Below, in pieces: positions 1 to 7,489 of a stretch of 12,762 nt of DNA (the first letter of the stretch is position 1; the number at the start of each line of letters is the position of its first letter). Under the pieces are notes generated by a model that saw only the letters and a list, made by a program, of their open reading frames with translations, was not told where the DNA came from and did no database searches. This DNA is from an uncultured Selenomonas sp. (GTDB lineage Bacteria > Bacillota > Negativicutes > Selenomonadales > Selenomonadaceae). Position numbers and translations under genes: made by a program. The DNA lies in contig CALYVJ010000019.1 of the NCBI GenBank assembly GCA_945494195.1, positions 1 through 12,762 on the forward strand, in the 5' to 3' direction.

Positions 1-1
1 A

Positions 2-7
2 TATAAT
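2..7 (+). promoter_or_regulatory. candidate -10 box of the hydrogenase operon
   Basis: A perfect TATAAT lies 42 bases before the first hydrogenase-operon ATG, in an AT-rich leader. The matching -35 box would fall before the window, so the promoter cannot be confirmed. AT-rich sequence yields such hexamers by chance, hence the modest confidence. Confidence 0.4.
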
Positions 8-48
8 GATATTGTTATATATGTATTAAAAATATAGGAGGCTTATCT

Positions 49-555
49 ATGCTGACTGCACAAACGAAAGAATATCCGCTGCCTGCTGAGCTTCAGGCAA
101 AGATAGACCTTGTTCTCGAATCCCACGATAACGACCCGACACAGATTGTCGGCATCCTGCTCGAAGTACAGGACCTCCATGAGCGTCACTACATTTCCGA
201 GCCCGTTGCCTATTATCTGGCCGACCGCCTCTCGCTGCCAGTCACCAATATCTTTGACTGCCTTAATTTCTATAGCGAACTTTCTTCCAAGCCACGAGCA
301 AAATACCCCATCCAGGTCTGCAGTTCGCCAGCCTGCCGCGTAAACGTCATCGACACGAAGCGCCTGCTGGAAACGCTTCAGCGCCTGCTGGACATCAAAA
401 TCGGCGAGACCACTTACGACGGACGCTTTACCCTCGAAACCACCACCTGCTATGGTGCCTGTGACCGCGCTCCATCCGTGCGCATCAATGGGCAGATTTA
501 CGACCATCTGGACACGCAGGAAAAGATTGAAGCCCTGCTGCGTTCTCTAACGTAA
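49..555 (+). CDS. hydC: NuoE/HydC-like [2Fe-2S] subunit of NAD-linked [FeFe]-hydrogenase
   Basis: This is the small thioredoxin-fold electron-transfer subunit of a trimeric cytoplasmic hydrogenase. It is the homologue of complex I NuoE and of HydC/HndA, which passes electrons between the flavin subunit and the catalytic subunit. The 168-residue product has an N-terminal helical region (about 12-80) and then the thioredoxin-like domain. The [2Fe-2S] ligands are visible as C91-x4-C96 and C134-x3-C138, the standard NuoE spacing. Length matches the family (about 150-180). The start is well set: AGGAGG at 36-41 sits 7 bases before the ATG. The next gene begins 17 bases after the stop, and the gene order (E-like, F-like, catalytic) is that of hydC-hydB-hydA operons. 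The symbol is by family analogy. Confidence 0.93.
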   Translation: MLTAQTKEYPLPAELQAKIDLVLESHDNDPTQIVGILLEVQDLHERHYISEPVAYYLADRLSLPVTNIFDCLNFYSELSSKPRAKYPIQVCSSPACRVNVIDTKRLLETLQRLLDIKIGETTYDGRFTLETTTCYGACDRAPSVRINGQIYDHLDTQEKIEALLRSLT

Positions 556-572
556 GCTGAGGAGGAAATGCT

Positions 573-1826
573 ATGAGCAATCAAATAAAATTCCTGACCA
601 AGAACTTTGGGCAGTACGATACCTCATCCATCGGTTCCTATATGAATATCGGCGGCTTCGAAGCCCTGCGCAAGGCCGTAACCATGGACCCCGAAAAAAT
701 ATGTGACCGGATTACCGAGGTCAAAGTGCGCGGACGCGGCGGCGCCGAATATCCGCTGGGCCGCAAATGGTCACAGGCCCGCGCCGTTGTCGGCGAAAAT
801 AAAGTCGTTGTCTGCAATGCCGACGAAGGGGAAACCACCACCTTCAAAGACCGCGAACTCATCCAAAAAGATCCCTTCAACCTCATTGAAGCCTTGATTA
901 TCGCTGGCTATGTCTGTGGCGCCACCGATGGCTACATCTATATGCGCGCAGAATACGCCTGCCTCCGCCCGCTGCTGCTGAATGCTATCCGCCAAGCCAA
1001 GAATTACGGCTTTCTGGGCGAAAACATCCTCGGCAAGGGGTTCAATTTCAACTTGCACCTCTATTCTGGCGGCGGTGCCTATGTTTGCGGAGAAGGTACT
1101 GCCCTTATCCGCTCCATCGAGGGCAAAGCCGGTCGCCCGCGCATGAAACCGCCTTTCATCAAAGTCAGCGGTCTCTTTGCCCGTCCGACCTGTCTCAACA
1201 ATGTCGAAAGCCTGTCCATCGTCCCGCATCTGCTCGTCGACACGGATAATGTCTACGCCTCCTGCGGGTCTGGCGAATCCATCGGTACCAAAATGATTTC
1301 AGTCGCCGGCAATGTCAACCATCCCGGTGTCTTTGAGATTCCCTTCGGTACTACCGTCCGGGAAATCATCTACAATCTCGCTGGCGGCATCCAGCATGAC
1401 CGCGATATCCAGCTCATTCAGTTCGGCGGTGCTTCCGGCAAGATTGCCGATGCCTCGATTCTCGATACGCCCTATACCTATGATGACCTTCGCAATGCCG
1501 GTGTCATGGTCGGCTCTGGCGGTATCCTGGTCATCGACGAACGCACCAGTGTCATCGACTTTTTGCGCATGAATCAGGAATTTTTTTCCGAAGAAAGTTG
1601 CGGCCAGTGCACGCCCTGCCGTGAGGGAAATCTCCACATCAAGATTATCCTCGACAAGATTGCCAATCACACCGCTACCCAGGAAGACATCCGCATCATG
1701 GCTACCATTGCCCGTGTCATGAGCATGTCTTCCCTCTGCGGTCTTGGCGAGACGGCACAAAACACCCTGCAGTCCGCCATGCTGACATTCCCCGAGGTAT
1801 TTGAAGTTGGAGGTACCGAATCATGA
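573..1826 (+). CDS. hydB: NuoF/HydB-like flavoprotein subunit of [FeFe]-hydrogenase
   Basis: This is the FMN- and NAD(P)-binding diaphorase subunit, which accepts hydride from NAD(P)H and feeds the hydrogenase. The product has 417 residues. Recognisable blocks are the glycine-rich FMN region at 53-63 (GRGGAEYPLG), NADEGE at 82-87, GGGAYVCGEGTAL at 166-178, a SLBB-like stretch around 240-330, and the N3 [4Fe-4S] site C343-x2-C346-x2-C349 with C389. Unlike HydB/HndC of electron-bifurcating hydrogenases (about 600 residues), it has neither an N-terminal [2Fe-2S] domain nor a C-terminal two-cluster ferredoxin domain. It is thus a bare NuoF core. Several nucleotide-site residues differ from the usual complex I motifs (see findings). 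GAGGAGG at 559-565 supports the start. The stop overlaps the next start (ATGA at 1823-1826), implying coupled translation. Confidence 0.92.
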   Translation: MSNQIKFLTKNFGQYDTSSIGSYMNIGGFEALRKAVTMDPEKICDRITEVKVRGRGGAEYPLGRKWSQARAVVGENKVVVCNADEGETTTFKDRELIQKDPFNLIEALIIAGYVCGATDGYIYMRAEYACLRPLLLNAIRQAKNYGFLGENILGKGFNFNLHLYSGGGAYVCGEGTALIRSIEGKAGRPRMKPPFIKVSGLFARPTCLNNVESLSIVPHLLVDTDNVYASCGSGESIGTKMISVAGNVNHPGVFEIPFGTTVREIIYNLAGGIQHDRDIQLIQFGGASGKIADASILDTPYTYDDLRNAGVMVGSGGILVIDERTSVIDFLRMNQEFFSEESCGQCTPCREGNLHIKIILDKIANHTATQEDIRIMATIARVMSMSSLCGLGETAQNTLQSAMLTFPEVFEVGGTES

Positions 1827-3586
1827 CCACAGCAAACAAAGTAAAAGATATCCCAATGGTCCATTTGACTATCAACAATATCCCTATCGAAGTGCCGAAG
1901 GGAACTAAAATCATGCAGGCGGCACAAACTCTCGGCATCGATATTCCGCACCTCTGCTATCACGAGGACCAGCGAATCAAAGCCCACTGCCGTCTTTGCG
2001 CCGTGGAAGTCGTCGGCAAACGCCGCCTGCTGGCTGCCTGCTCCACCGAAGTCTGGGAGGGGATGGAAGTCCATACCGATACGCAGATTGTCCGCGATAC
2101 ACAGGTATCCATCCTGCAGCTCATGTTAGCCAATCACAACAAGGACTGCCTGAGCTGCCCACGCAATCAGAACTGCGACCTGCAGCGTCTCTGCAGCCGC
2201 TTCAACATCCAGCACTCCCCACTGCCCAGCGTTCTCAAAGACGAACCCCGCATTGAAACGAATCCTTCGATTGTCCGGGACCCGTCCAAATGCATCCGCT
2301 GCGGCCGCTGCATCCGCGCTTGCAAGGATGTCCAAGGCATCGCCGCCCTGACCTATGCGGGGCGCAGCAGCGACATCGTGGTCACTACGGCCTTCAACAA
2401 GCCAATGGAAGCCACCGACTGCATTCTCTGCGGCCAGTGCAGTCTCGTCTGCCCCACCGGTGCCATCGTGGAAAAAGACGATACGAATAAGGTGCTCGAT
2501 GCCCTGCAGGACCCGCAGAAACATGTTATCGTGCAAGTTGCCCCCTCAGTCCGCGTAGCCCTCGGCGATGCCTTTGGCATGGAACCAGGCGCCATCGTCA
2601 CCGGGCAGATGGTCACAGCCTTGAAACTATTGGGATTTGACAAGGTATTTGACACCAACTTCGGCGCAGACCTCACCATCATGGAAGAGGGCGCCGAGTT
2701 CCTTGACCGCCTGCAAAATGGCGGCACCCTGCCGATGATGACTTCCTGCAGTCCAGGCTGGGTAAACTATATGGAGAAACATTTCCCGAACTGCATTGGA
2801 CATCTTTCTTCAGCCAAATCCCCTATGAGCATGTTCGGGGCAATTGCCAAGACTTATTATCCGGAAAATGCCGGCATTGATGTGAAGGACATCGTCACCG
2901 TCTCAGTCATGCCCTGCACAGCCAAGAAATTCGAAGCCGCCCGCCCCGAAATGGGCCGCAATGGCATCCCTGATGTAGATGTCGTCCTCACCACCCGTGA
3001 ACTCATCAAACTCATCAAATACGTCGGCCTTTCCTTCAAAAATTTGCCCGAAAGCGAATTTGACAATCCCCTCGGGCTCAGCACGGGGGCTGGCGCCATC
3101 TTCGGCGCCACCGGCGGTGTTATGGAAGCCGCTCTGCGCACCGTATACGAAAAAGTTACCGGTGAGACGCTGGAAAAAATCGAATTCAGCGAAGTTCGCG
3201 GCTTTGATGGCATCAAAGAGGCTGCCATCAAAATCAAAGACCGAGAAATCCGCGTCTGTGTAGCCCACACGCTCCAAAATGCCCGCCGCATCATGGAGCA
3301 GGTAAAAAAGGGAACCAGCCCCTACGATTTCATTGAAATCATGGCCTGCCCCGGCGGCTGTATCGGTGGCGGCGGTCAGCCCATTGGCACCACGAACGCG
3401 ATTCGCAAAAAGCGCATGGCCGCCCTCTACGAAATCGACCGTGACCTGCCACTGCGCAAATCCCATGAAAATCCGGAAATCCAGACTCTTTACCGCGAAT
3501 TTCTTGGAGAACCGCTAAGCCAGCGGGCCCACGAACTCCTGCATACCACTTACCATAAAGTGGCAAAACCATACGAATTTAACTGA
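1823..3586 (+). CDS. hydA: [FeFe]-hydrogenase catalytic subunit (HydA)
   Basis: This is the H2-evolving or H2-oxidising subunit of the trimeric hydrogenase, 587 residues. In order it has: a plant-type [2Fe-2S] domain (C45, C56, C59, C73); a His-Cys3 [4Fe-4S] site (H105-x3-C109-x2-C112-x5-C118); a two-cluster ferredoxin domain (C157/160/163/167 and C200/203/206/210); and the H-cluster domain. The three H-cluster signatures are present: L1 TSCSPGW around C309, L2 MPCTAKKFE at 363-371, and L3 E505-IMAC509-PGGC513 followed by IGGGGQP. There is no C-terminal [2Fe-2S] extension like that of the Thermotoga protein. The start ATG at 1823 follows GGAGGT (1810-1815) and overlaps the previous stop. A later in-frame ATG at 1856 has no comparable ribosome site. 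Maturation would need HydE/F/G from elsewhere in the genome. L1 has a single cysteine where clostridial single-subunit enzymes have two. Confidence 0.96.
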   Translation: MTTANKVKDIPMVHLTINNIPIEVPKGTKIMQAAQTLGIDIPHLCYHEDQRIKAHCRLCAVEVVGKRRLLAACSTEVWEGMEVHTDTQIVRDTQVSILQLMLANHNKDCLSCPRNQNCDLQRLCSRFNIQHSPLPSVLKDEPRIETNPSIVRDPSKCIRCGRCIRACKDVQGIAALTYAGRSSDIVVTTAFNKPMEATDCILCGQCSLVCPTGAIVEKDDTNKVLDALQDPQKHVIVQVAPSVRVALGDAFGMEPGAIVTGQMVTALKLLGFDKVFDTNFGADLTIMEEGAEFLDRLQNGGTLPMMTSCSPGWVNYMEKHFPNCIGHLSSAKSPMSMFGAIAKTYYPENAGIDVKDIVTVSVMPCTAKKFEAARPEMGRNGIPDVDVVLTTRELIKLIKYVGLSFKNLPESEFDNPLGLSTGAGAIFGATGGVMEAALRTVYEKVTGETLEKIEFSEVRGFDGIKEAAIKIKDREIRVCVAHTLQNARRIMEQVKKGTSPYDFIEIMACPGGCIGGGGQPIGTTNAIRKKRMAALYEIDRDLPLRKSHENPEIQTLYREFLGEPLSQRAHELLHTTYHKVAKPYEFN

Positions 3587-3587
3587 T

Positions 3588-3637
3588 AAAAAAGGAATCC
3601 CCGATGACTCGCTATTGCGTCATCGGGGATTCCTTTT
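3588..3637. terminator. bidirectional intrinsic terminator between hydA and the lacI-like gene
   Basis: A perfect 19-bp inverted repeat (3590-3608 with 3619-3637) encloses a 10-base loop (3609-3618). It ends in TTTT on the plus strand, and the A-run at 3588-3593 gives a U-run on the minus strand. It lies 1 base after the hydA stop and 8 bases after the end of the convergent regulator gene, so it can end both transcripts. Confidence 0.93.
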
Positions 3638-3645
3638 GCTATACA

Positions 3646-4203
3646 TCAATCGTTAGCTGATTTTCCATTTTTGCCCAAGCAGAGCAGCAGTTCATCCACA
3701 TAAAGACGCCCCATCTCTGCAATGGACTCCACCGAATCGGTACGCTCCATGACCATGAGCTCCGTCTCGCTATCATCCAATTCCCAAAAAAGTCCGGTCT
3801 TTCGATCAAGCGGGTCCAACAGGATGCCATCCACACTCTGATCCAGCATATCCTGGATATAATCCAGTTCCCGGCTTTTATCTCCAGCAGAATCACCAAA
3901 TAAAATCCGATAACCGGCCTGGGCACACCGCTCGGCAATTCCCCTTAAGAGTCTTGCACAATAAGGATCCGTGATATCTGCTACCACTACCCCCAGCACA
4001 TACCGGTATCTGGACTTCAAACTGCGGGCCAAGGAACTACGGCGATAGCCAAGTTCTTCAATGACTGCGGCTATCCGCGCCCGCGACTGCTCGGACATAT
4101 ACTCATACCTGCCATTGAGATAGCGGGAAACCGTCGTTTTTGATACACCTGCCTGCTTGGCAACATCCACAATCGTCACTTTTTTCCGCTTTAATCCCGA
4201 CAT
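3646..4203 (-). CDS. shortened LacI/KdgR-family transcriptional regulator (apparent internal deletion)
   Basis: The N-terminal part is a clear LacI-family repressor: helix-turn-helix VTIVDVAKQAGVSKTTVSRYLNG, a hinge with LARSLKS, then the start of the periplasmic-binding-protein-like sensor domain (VLGVVVADITDPY, QSVDGILL). The SKTTVSRYLNGRYEYMS wording resembles the KdgR branch, which senses sugar acids. The product is only 185 residues from this start, or 191 from an upstream ATG at 4221; the family norm is about 330-345. After DGILLDPLDRKTG it jumps to text resembling the family's C-terminal end (GLFWELDDSE, then SIAEMGRLYVDELL). This suggests an in-frame loss of roughly 130-150 central residues. 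I prefer the start at 4203 because LacI proteins usually begin a few residues before this KKVTI-type motif; neither start has a textbook ribosome site. DNA binding may survive, but effector sensing probably does not. Confidence 0.75.
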   Translation of the reverse strand: MSGLKRKKVTIVDVAKQAGVSKTTVSRYLNGRYEYMSEQSRARIAAVIEELGYRRSSLARSLKSRYRYVLGVVVADITDPYCARLLRGIAERCAQAGYRILFGDSAGDKSRELDYIQDMLDQSVDGILLDPLDRKTGLFWELDDSETELMVMERTDSVESIAEMGRLYVDELLLCLGKNGKSAND

Positions 4204-4285
4204 GCAAAAATCCACTCCCATCCTTAGAATAAAAAACGTCCCCCAATGAATTTTCCCCTATGGATATTCTTTTAGATATTTGCTG

Positions 4286-5605
4286 TTATTTATCTATTTT
4301 ATCCGCACTAAGCAGTGAATTGATATACTGCTGGGCAGTACGTCCCGAAATAGCACTATGCGCCATTTCCCATTTGATGGCTCCCGCACGGAGTTCCTCA
4401 TCCGAAAGCGCGATTTCCGGATGACGGTGTGCCAATTGAATGACCATATCGTAGAATTCCTGACGGCTGGGACTGAAATAGCCAATCGACAAACCAAAGC
4501 GCGCCGACAGGGACAGCTTCTCCTGAACCGTATCGGTCTGATGCATATCGGAATCTACAACATCAGGACGGTCATTCCAAGTCTCGCGAATCAAATGACG
4601 CCGGTTACTGGTGGCATAAATCAGCACATTGTCCGGCTTAACCTCAAGACCGCCTTCGATAACTGCTTTAAGGTATTTGTACTCGATTTCAAATTCCTCA
4701 AAAGAAAGATCATCCATATAGATGATGAACTTATAGTTGCGGTTCTTTATCTGGGCAATAATACGCTGAAGATATTTGAATTCGTGTTTATAGACCTCGA
4801 TCATGCGCAGGCCGCGGTCGTAATACTGATTGAGAATGGCCTTAATGCTCGTGGATTTACCGGTACCGGCATCTCCATAGAGCAGGACATTGTTGGCTTT
4901 GCGGCCGGCCACAAAGGCCTCGGTATTATCCTTGAGGCGCTTCTTCTGATTCTCATAACCAATCAAATCGTCCAGCTGCATATCCCCGGTAGTCGTGATG
5001 GGTTCCAGCAATTCCCCAGTCATCTCGATATCGGGAGATACACGGAAGGCCTTATTGAGTCCGAACATGCCTACACCATAACGTTTATAGAAATCCGTAA
5101 CGATACGGTACATAGCCGCTCCATCTTGGGCTTCCTCTATCTGGGTGCTGAGCTCCCGAACCTTTTCACTGACACTCTTATTGTAAATCTGCTCTTTTTT
5201 CTCCACCGCCTGATAGTTCGCGATGATATGAAAACAATCAAGCCCCAAAGCCCGCTCCAGCATGCCAAAATCATAGTGCAAGAGCTTGCGGAAAATCTCT
5301 AAATCACTGCGGGCAAATTTCTGCACACTGCCTTCACTGGCACCATGCTTTTCACAGACAAGGGTAAAGGGAGTTTCCGTTGTCGCCAGCAGGAACGCCA
5401 AATAATTATGCCAAAGGTTGCCATTGAAACCATAGCGGGTAGCCACATCCAGCAACCGCGTAATTTCCGTCAGGACTTCCTCAGACAGCGTTTCCGGATT
5501 ATACGTTCCCGTCTCAAACTGGCGGCAGATATCTGCCAAGCGGAACAGGATACTATCCTTTTCTATCTTGCGATAAATGATAAGCTTTGAGGTCAGGTGA
5601 TACAT
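4286..5605 (-). CDS. DUF815-type AAA+ ATPase
   Basis: This 439-residue protein matches the layout of DUF815 (PF05673) ATPases, whose cellular role is not well defined. Residues 1-200 form a mostly helical region of unknown function. The AAA+ core follows: Walker A GDAGTGKS at 244-251, Walker [13 protein letters not shown] at 293-304, a sensor-1-like ATSNRRHL at 331-338, and a possible arginine finger in LSARFGLS near R369. A helical lid closes the protein. There is no signal peptide or membrane segment, so it is expected to be cytosolic. It follows trpS by 10 bases, and its ribosome site (AAGGAGA, complement of 5611-5617) overlaps the trpS stop. The two genes are therefore cotranscribed and probably translationally coupled, placing this ATPase under the tryptophan T-box. 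The functional link to trpS is unknown. Confidence 0.85.
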   Translation of the reverse strand: MYHLTSKLIIYRKIEKDSILFRLADICRQFETGTYNPETLSEEVLTEITRLLDVATRYGFNGNLWHNYLAFLLATTETPFTLVCEKHGASEGSVQKFARSDLEIFRKLLHYDFGMLERALGLDCFHIIANYQAVEKKEQIYNKSVSEKVRELSTQIEEAQDGAAMYRIVTDFYKRYGVGMFGLNKAFRVSPDIEMTGELLEPITTTGDMQLDDLIGYENQKKRLKDNTEAFVAGRKANNVLLYGDAGTGKSTSIKAILNQYYDRGLRMIEVYKHEFKYLQRIIAQIKNRNYKFIIYMDDLSFEEFEIEYKYLKAVIEGGLEVKPDNVLIYATSNRRHLIRETWNDRPDVVDSDMHQTDTVQEKLSLSARFGLSIGYFSPSRQEFYDMVIQLAHRHPEIALSDEELRAGAIKWEMAHSAISGRTAQQYINSLLSADKIDK

Positions 5606-5615
5606 AGCATTCTCC

Positions 5616-6626
5616 TTATTTTTCGATCAACAAACCAACGCGTTTTTTGACTTTCGTAAGGGTTTTGCGGGCGATATAGGTAGCGCGTTCTGCACCTTCC
5701 CGCATCTTTTCTTCCAGATAGGGGCGATTGTTCATAAGCTCAGCGTATTTCTCGCGGATTGGCTTCAACTCATCGGATACGGCCTGGCCAACAACTGCCT
5801 TGAAATCGCCATAGCCTTTGCCCTCAAATTCCGCTTCAATCTCCTCCATGGTCTTGCCGGTAATAGCCGAGTAAATCGTCATAAGGTTGCTGACCCCCGG
5901 CTTATCCTCCCGGAAGCATACTTTGGCTTCGCTGTCCGTTACTGCACTCTTGAATTTCTTGAGGATGGTTTTCTCATCATCAAGGATCGAAATCGTCGCC
6001 TTCGGATTCTCGTCGGATTTGCTCATCTTGCTGGTCGGATCCTGCAGGCTCATGACACGGGCACCAGCTTTCGGAAAATACCCCTCCGGCAACTTGAAGA
6101 TTTCTCCGTAATTGTGGTTGAACCGAGCGGCTACATCACGGGTGAATTCCAAATGCTGGGTCTGGTCAGCACCAACAGGTACATAGTCTGCCTGATAAAG
6201 CAGGATATCGCCAGCCATCAAGGCCGGATAAGTGAAGAGACCGGCATTGATATTTTCCGGATGCTTAGAGGATTTATCCTTGAACTGCGTCATGCGGGAA
6301 AGCTCCCCGAACTGGGATACGCAATCCATGATCCAACCCATCTCCGCATGGCATTTGTTATGACTCTGGACAAACACCAGACTTTTCTCTGGATCGATAC
6401 CGCAAGCCAACAGCAGCGCAAAAGCCTGCAAAGTCTGCTGGCGGCGCTTGACGGGATCAATCTGGATGGTCAGCGAATGAAGGTCAGCGATAAAATAATA
6501 GCACTGATACTCTTCCTGCATCTTCTGCCAGTTCTTAACAGCCCCCAAATAATTACCCAGCGTAAATACGCCCGTTGGCTGAATGCCCGAAAGAATGATT
6601 TTTTTTGCTTCCTGATTCTGTTCCAT
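5616..6626 (-). CDS. trpS: tryptophanyl-tRNA synthetase
   Basis: This class Ic aminoacyl-tRNA synthetase charges tRNA-Trp with tryptophan using ATP. The product is 336 residues, typical for bacterial TrpRS. SGIQPTG followed by TLGN (13-25) is the HIGH-type signature, and KMSKS is intact at 200-204 ([12 protein letters not shown]). The block [12 protein letters not shown] (133-144) carries the aspartate (D140) that reads the tryptophan indole in this family. The ATG at 6626 is preceded by AAAGGAG on the minus strand with a rather long 11-base spacing. The gene lies directly behind a T-box leader with a UGG specifier, which independently confirms the amino acid. The DUF815 ATPase gene follows in the same operon. 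Confidence 0.97.
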   Translation of the reverse strand: MEQNQEAKKIILSGIQPTGVFTLGNYLGAVKNWQKMQEEYQCYYFIADLHSLTIQIDPVKRRQQTLQAFALLLACGIDPEKSLVFVQSHNKCHAEMGWIMDCVSQFGELSRMTQFKDKSSKHPENINAGLFTYPALMAGDILLYQADYVPVGADQTQHLEFTRDVAARFNHNYGEIFKLPEGYFPKAGARVMSLQDPTSKMSKSDENPKATISILDDEKTILKKFKSAVTDSEAKVCFREDKPGVSNLMTIYSAITGKTMEEIEAEFEGKGYGDFKAVVGQAVSDELKPIREKYAELMNNRPYLEEKMREGAERATYIARKTLTKVKKRVGLLIEK

Positions 6627-6658
6627 ATCTAAATACGCTCCTTTTGTGCCGGAGCACT

Positions 6659-6692
6659 AAAAAAGTCCCCGGCAGTGAAAACTGCCAGGGAC
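6659..6692 (-). terminator. T-box attenuator terminator
   Basis: On the minus strand a 12-bp stem (6681-6692 with 6665-6676, one G-U pair, 4-base loop) is followed by six U residues (A-run 6659-6664). Its 5' arm lies 9 bases downstream of the T-box core. It is the default OFF structure of the leader. Confidence 0.92.
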
Positions 6693-6925
6693 GAAATCTT
6701 TCGCGGTGCCACCCTGATTCATGGCATCATTGCCATGCGCTTAGCGGAGTACAATCATACTCCCGGCCTCTCACGCGTGCCAGACGTCACAGCCTACTCA
6801 GCCTCAGCCTTTCAGTGTGCCCTCAGCGACCCATTTGCCAGTTCGTTTTTCATCCGGATTGCAGCATCCCGGACTCTCTGGAGAAGCGTTACTGACGTTA
6901 TCCTCGCCTCAACGGTTTACATATC
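6659..6925 (-). promoter_or_regulatory. tryptophan-specific T-box leader
   Basis: This is an untranslated leader that senses uncharged tRNA-Trp by transcription antitermination. On the minus strand the conserved T-box core AGGGTGGCACCGCG is the complement of 6702-6715. Upstream it shows stem I features (AGAGAG, a GGGATGCTGCAATCC-like hairpin and GAAC before the specifier). The apparent specifier codon is UGG (complement of 6838-6840), which fits the downstream trpS. It ends in a terminator hairpin just before the trpS ribosome site. When uncharged tRNA-Trp pairs with the specifier and the T-box bulge, the antiterminator forms and trpS plus the ATPase gene are expressed. The specifier choice comes from alignment by eye. 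Confidence 0.95.
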
Positions 6926-6931
6926 TTCTTA

Positions 6932-6960
6932 AGTGTAACACCGTAATCCATGAGTGTCAA
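6932..6960 (-). promoter_or_regulatory. sigma-A-type promoter of the T-box/trpS operon
   Basis: On the minus strand TTGACA (complement of 6955-6960), 17 bases, then TACACT (complement of 6932-6937). This is a perfect -35 box with ideal spacing and a good -10 box, predicting a start near 6925, just before T-box stem I. The -35 box overlaps the TGA stop of the upstream minus-strand gene (6957-6959). Confidence 0.85.
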
Positions 6961-7250
6961 CCTTTGTCTTTGGTCACGGCGCCAGGAAGGGCTGCACCGA
7001 TTCGATGCGGATCATCCGCTCGGGGACTCAACAGGCCAACATTAAAGGCCAGATCTTCCCAACTGCTGCCCAAAAGCAGAATCATACCGTAATAGTCCGG
7101 AAACTGCTTATTTTCATACCGTTTGGCAAAACGCTTCAACGCCAGCGGCACTAACTCTTCCCGGTAGTAATTGTCCGCCCAAAGGATTTCTTCGGCGGTT
7201 TCCGTTGGCATCCCACGCCAAATACTAAGCTTCTCTTCCCATGGAATCAT
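6957..7250 (-). CDS. hypothetical 97-residue protein, possibly a truncated CARF-like fragment
   Basis: I do not recognise this gene with certainty. An in-frame ATG exists at 7301, but GAGGAGG lies 8 bases before the ATG at 7250, so I take the shorter form (97 residues). It is acidic, rich in aromatic residues and helical at the N-terminus (WEEKLSIWRGMP, WADNYYREELVPLALKRF). A hydrophobic strand then reads YYGMILLLGSSWEDLAFNVGLLSP. That wording resembles the first strand and helix of CARF-domain (Cas02710/Csx-type) proteins, where a pattern like LLLVGTSxxPLxLSIxxLxPERV is common. After LLSP the sequence becomes RADDPHRIGAALPG and stops inside the trpS promoter. A one-base shift at the CCCC run (7022-7025) would instead give LSPERMIRI. 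It may be a broken gene; equally, a genuine small gene cannot be excluded. Confidence 0.5.
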   Translation of the reverse strand: MIPWEEKLSIWRGMPTETAEEILWADNYYREELVPLALKRFAKRYENKQFPDYYGMILLLGSSWEDLAFNVGLLSPRADDPHRIGAALPGAVTKDKG

Positions 7251-7489
7251 ATAGCCAGCCTCCTCATGCGCATATTTTCTCTTCCTTCTGATAGCCACCA
7301 TTTCCCCTTTTCCCTACCCATTAATTCTACATTTCGAAAGAATATTCCTGCTTCCTGTATCTTTCCCCACTTCATGATGCAACAAGCAATAGTGGCGCAA
7401 CCTGGAAAAATAGTGTAAAATAGGAATCGTTTAATGCATATTTGTCTATTTACATAAAACATCACCATTACAATCAGGAGGATTCTACC

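Noticed and set aside
2126..3466. Long minus-strand open frames opposite the hydrogenase catalytic gene (2126-2536 and 2903-3466)
   Set aside because: They mirror the codon pattern of the strongly supported plus-strand hydrogenase, have no ribosome sites and carry no recognisable motif.
3588..3637. CRISPR repeat or mobile-element end
   Set aside because: The inverted repeat occurs once, sits between convergent stop codons and has terminator U-runs. No spaced direct repeats, transposase or integrase were seen anywhere in the window.
4358..5302. 314-codon plus-strand frame opposite the DUF815 ATPase
   Set aside because: The minus strand shows intact Walker A and B motifs and a coupled ribosome site; the plus-strand frame is a by-product.
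6605..6932. Plus-strand frames of 85-96 codons across the trpS leader
   Set aside because: The region is fully explained by the minus-strand T-box RNA; base composition of paired stems keeps these frames open.
7393..7421. proC promoter (TAAAAT at 7416-7421)
   Set aside because: The -10 box is plausible, but the position 17 bases upstream reads TGGCGC, far from TTGACA, so I did not list it as a feature.
7247..7468. 73-codon minus-strand frame upstream of the 97-codon gene
   Set aside because: No convincing ribosome site or motif, and it overlaps a better-supported start in another frame.
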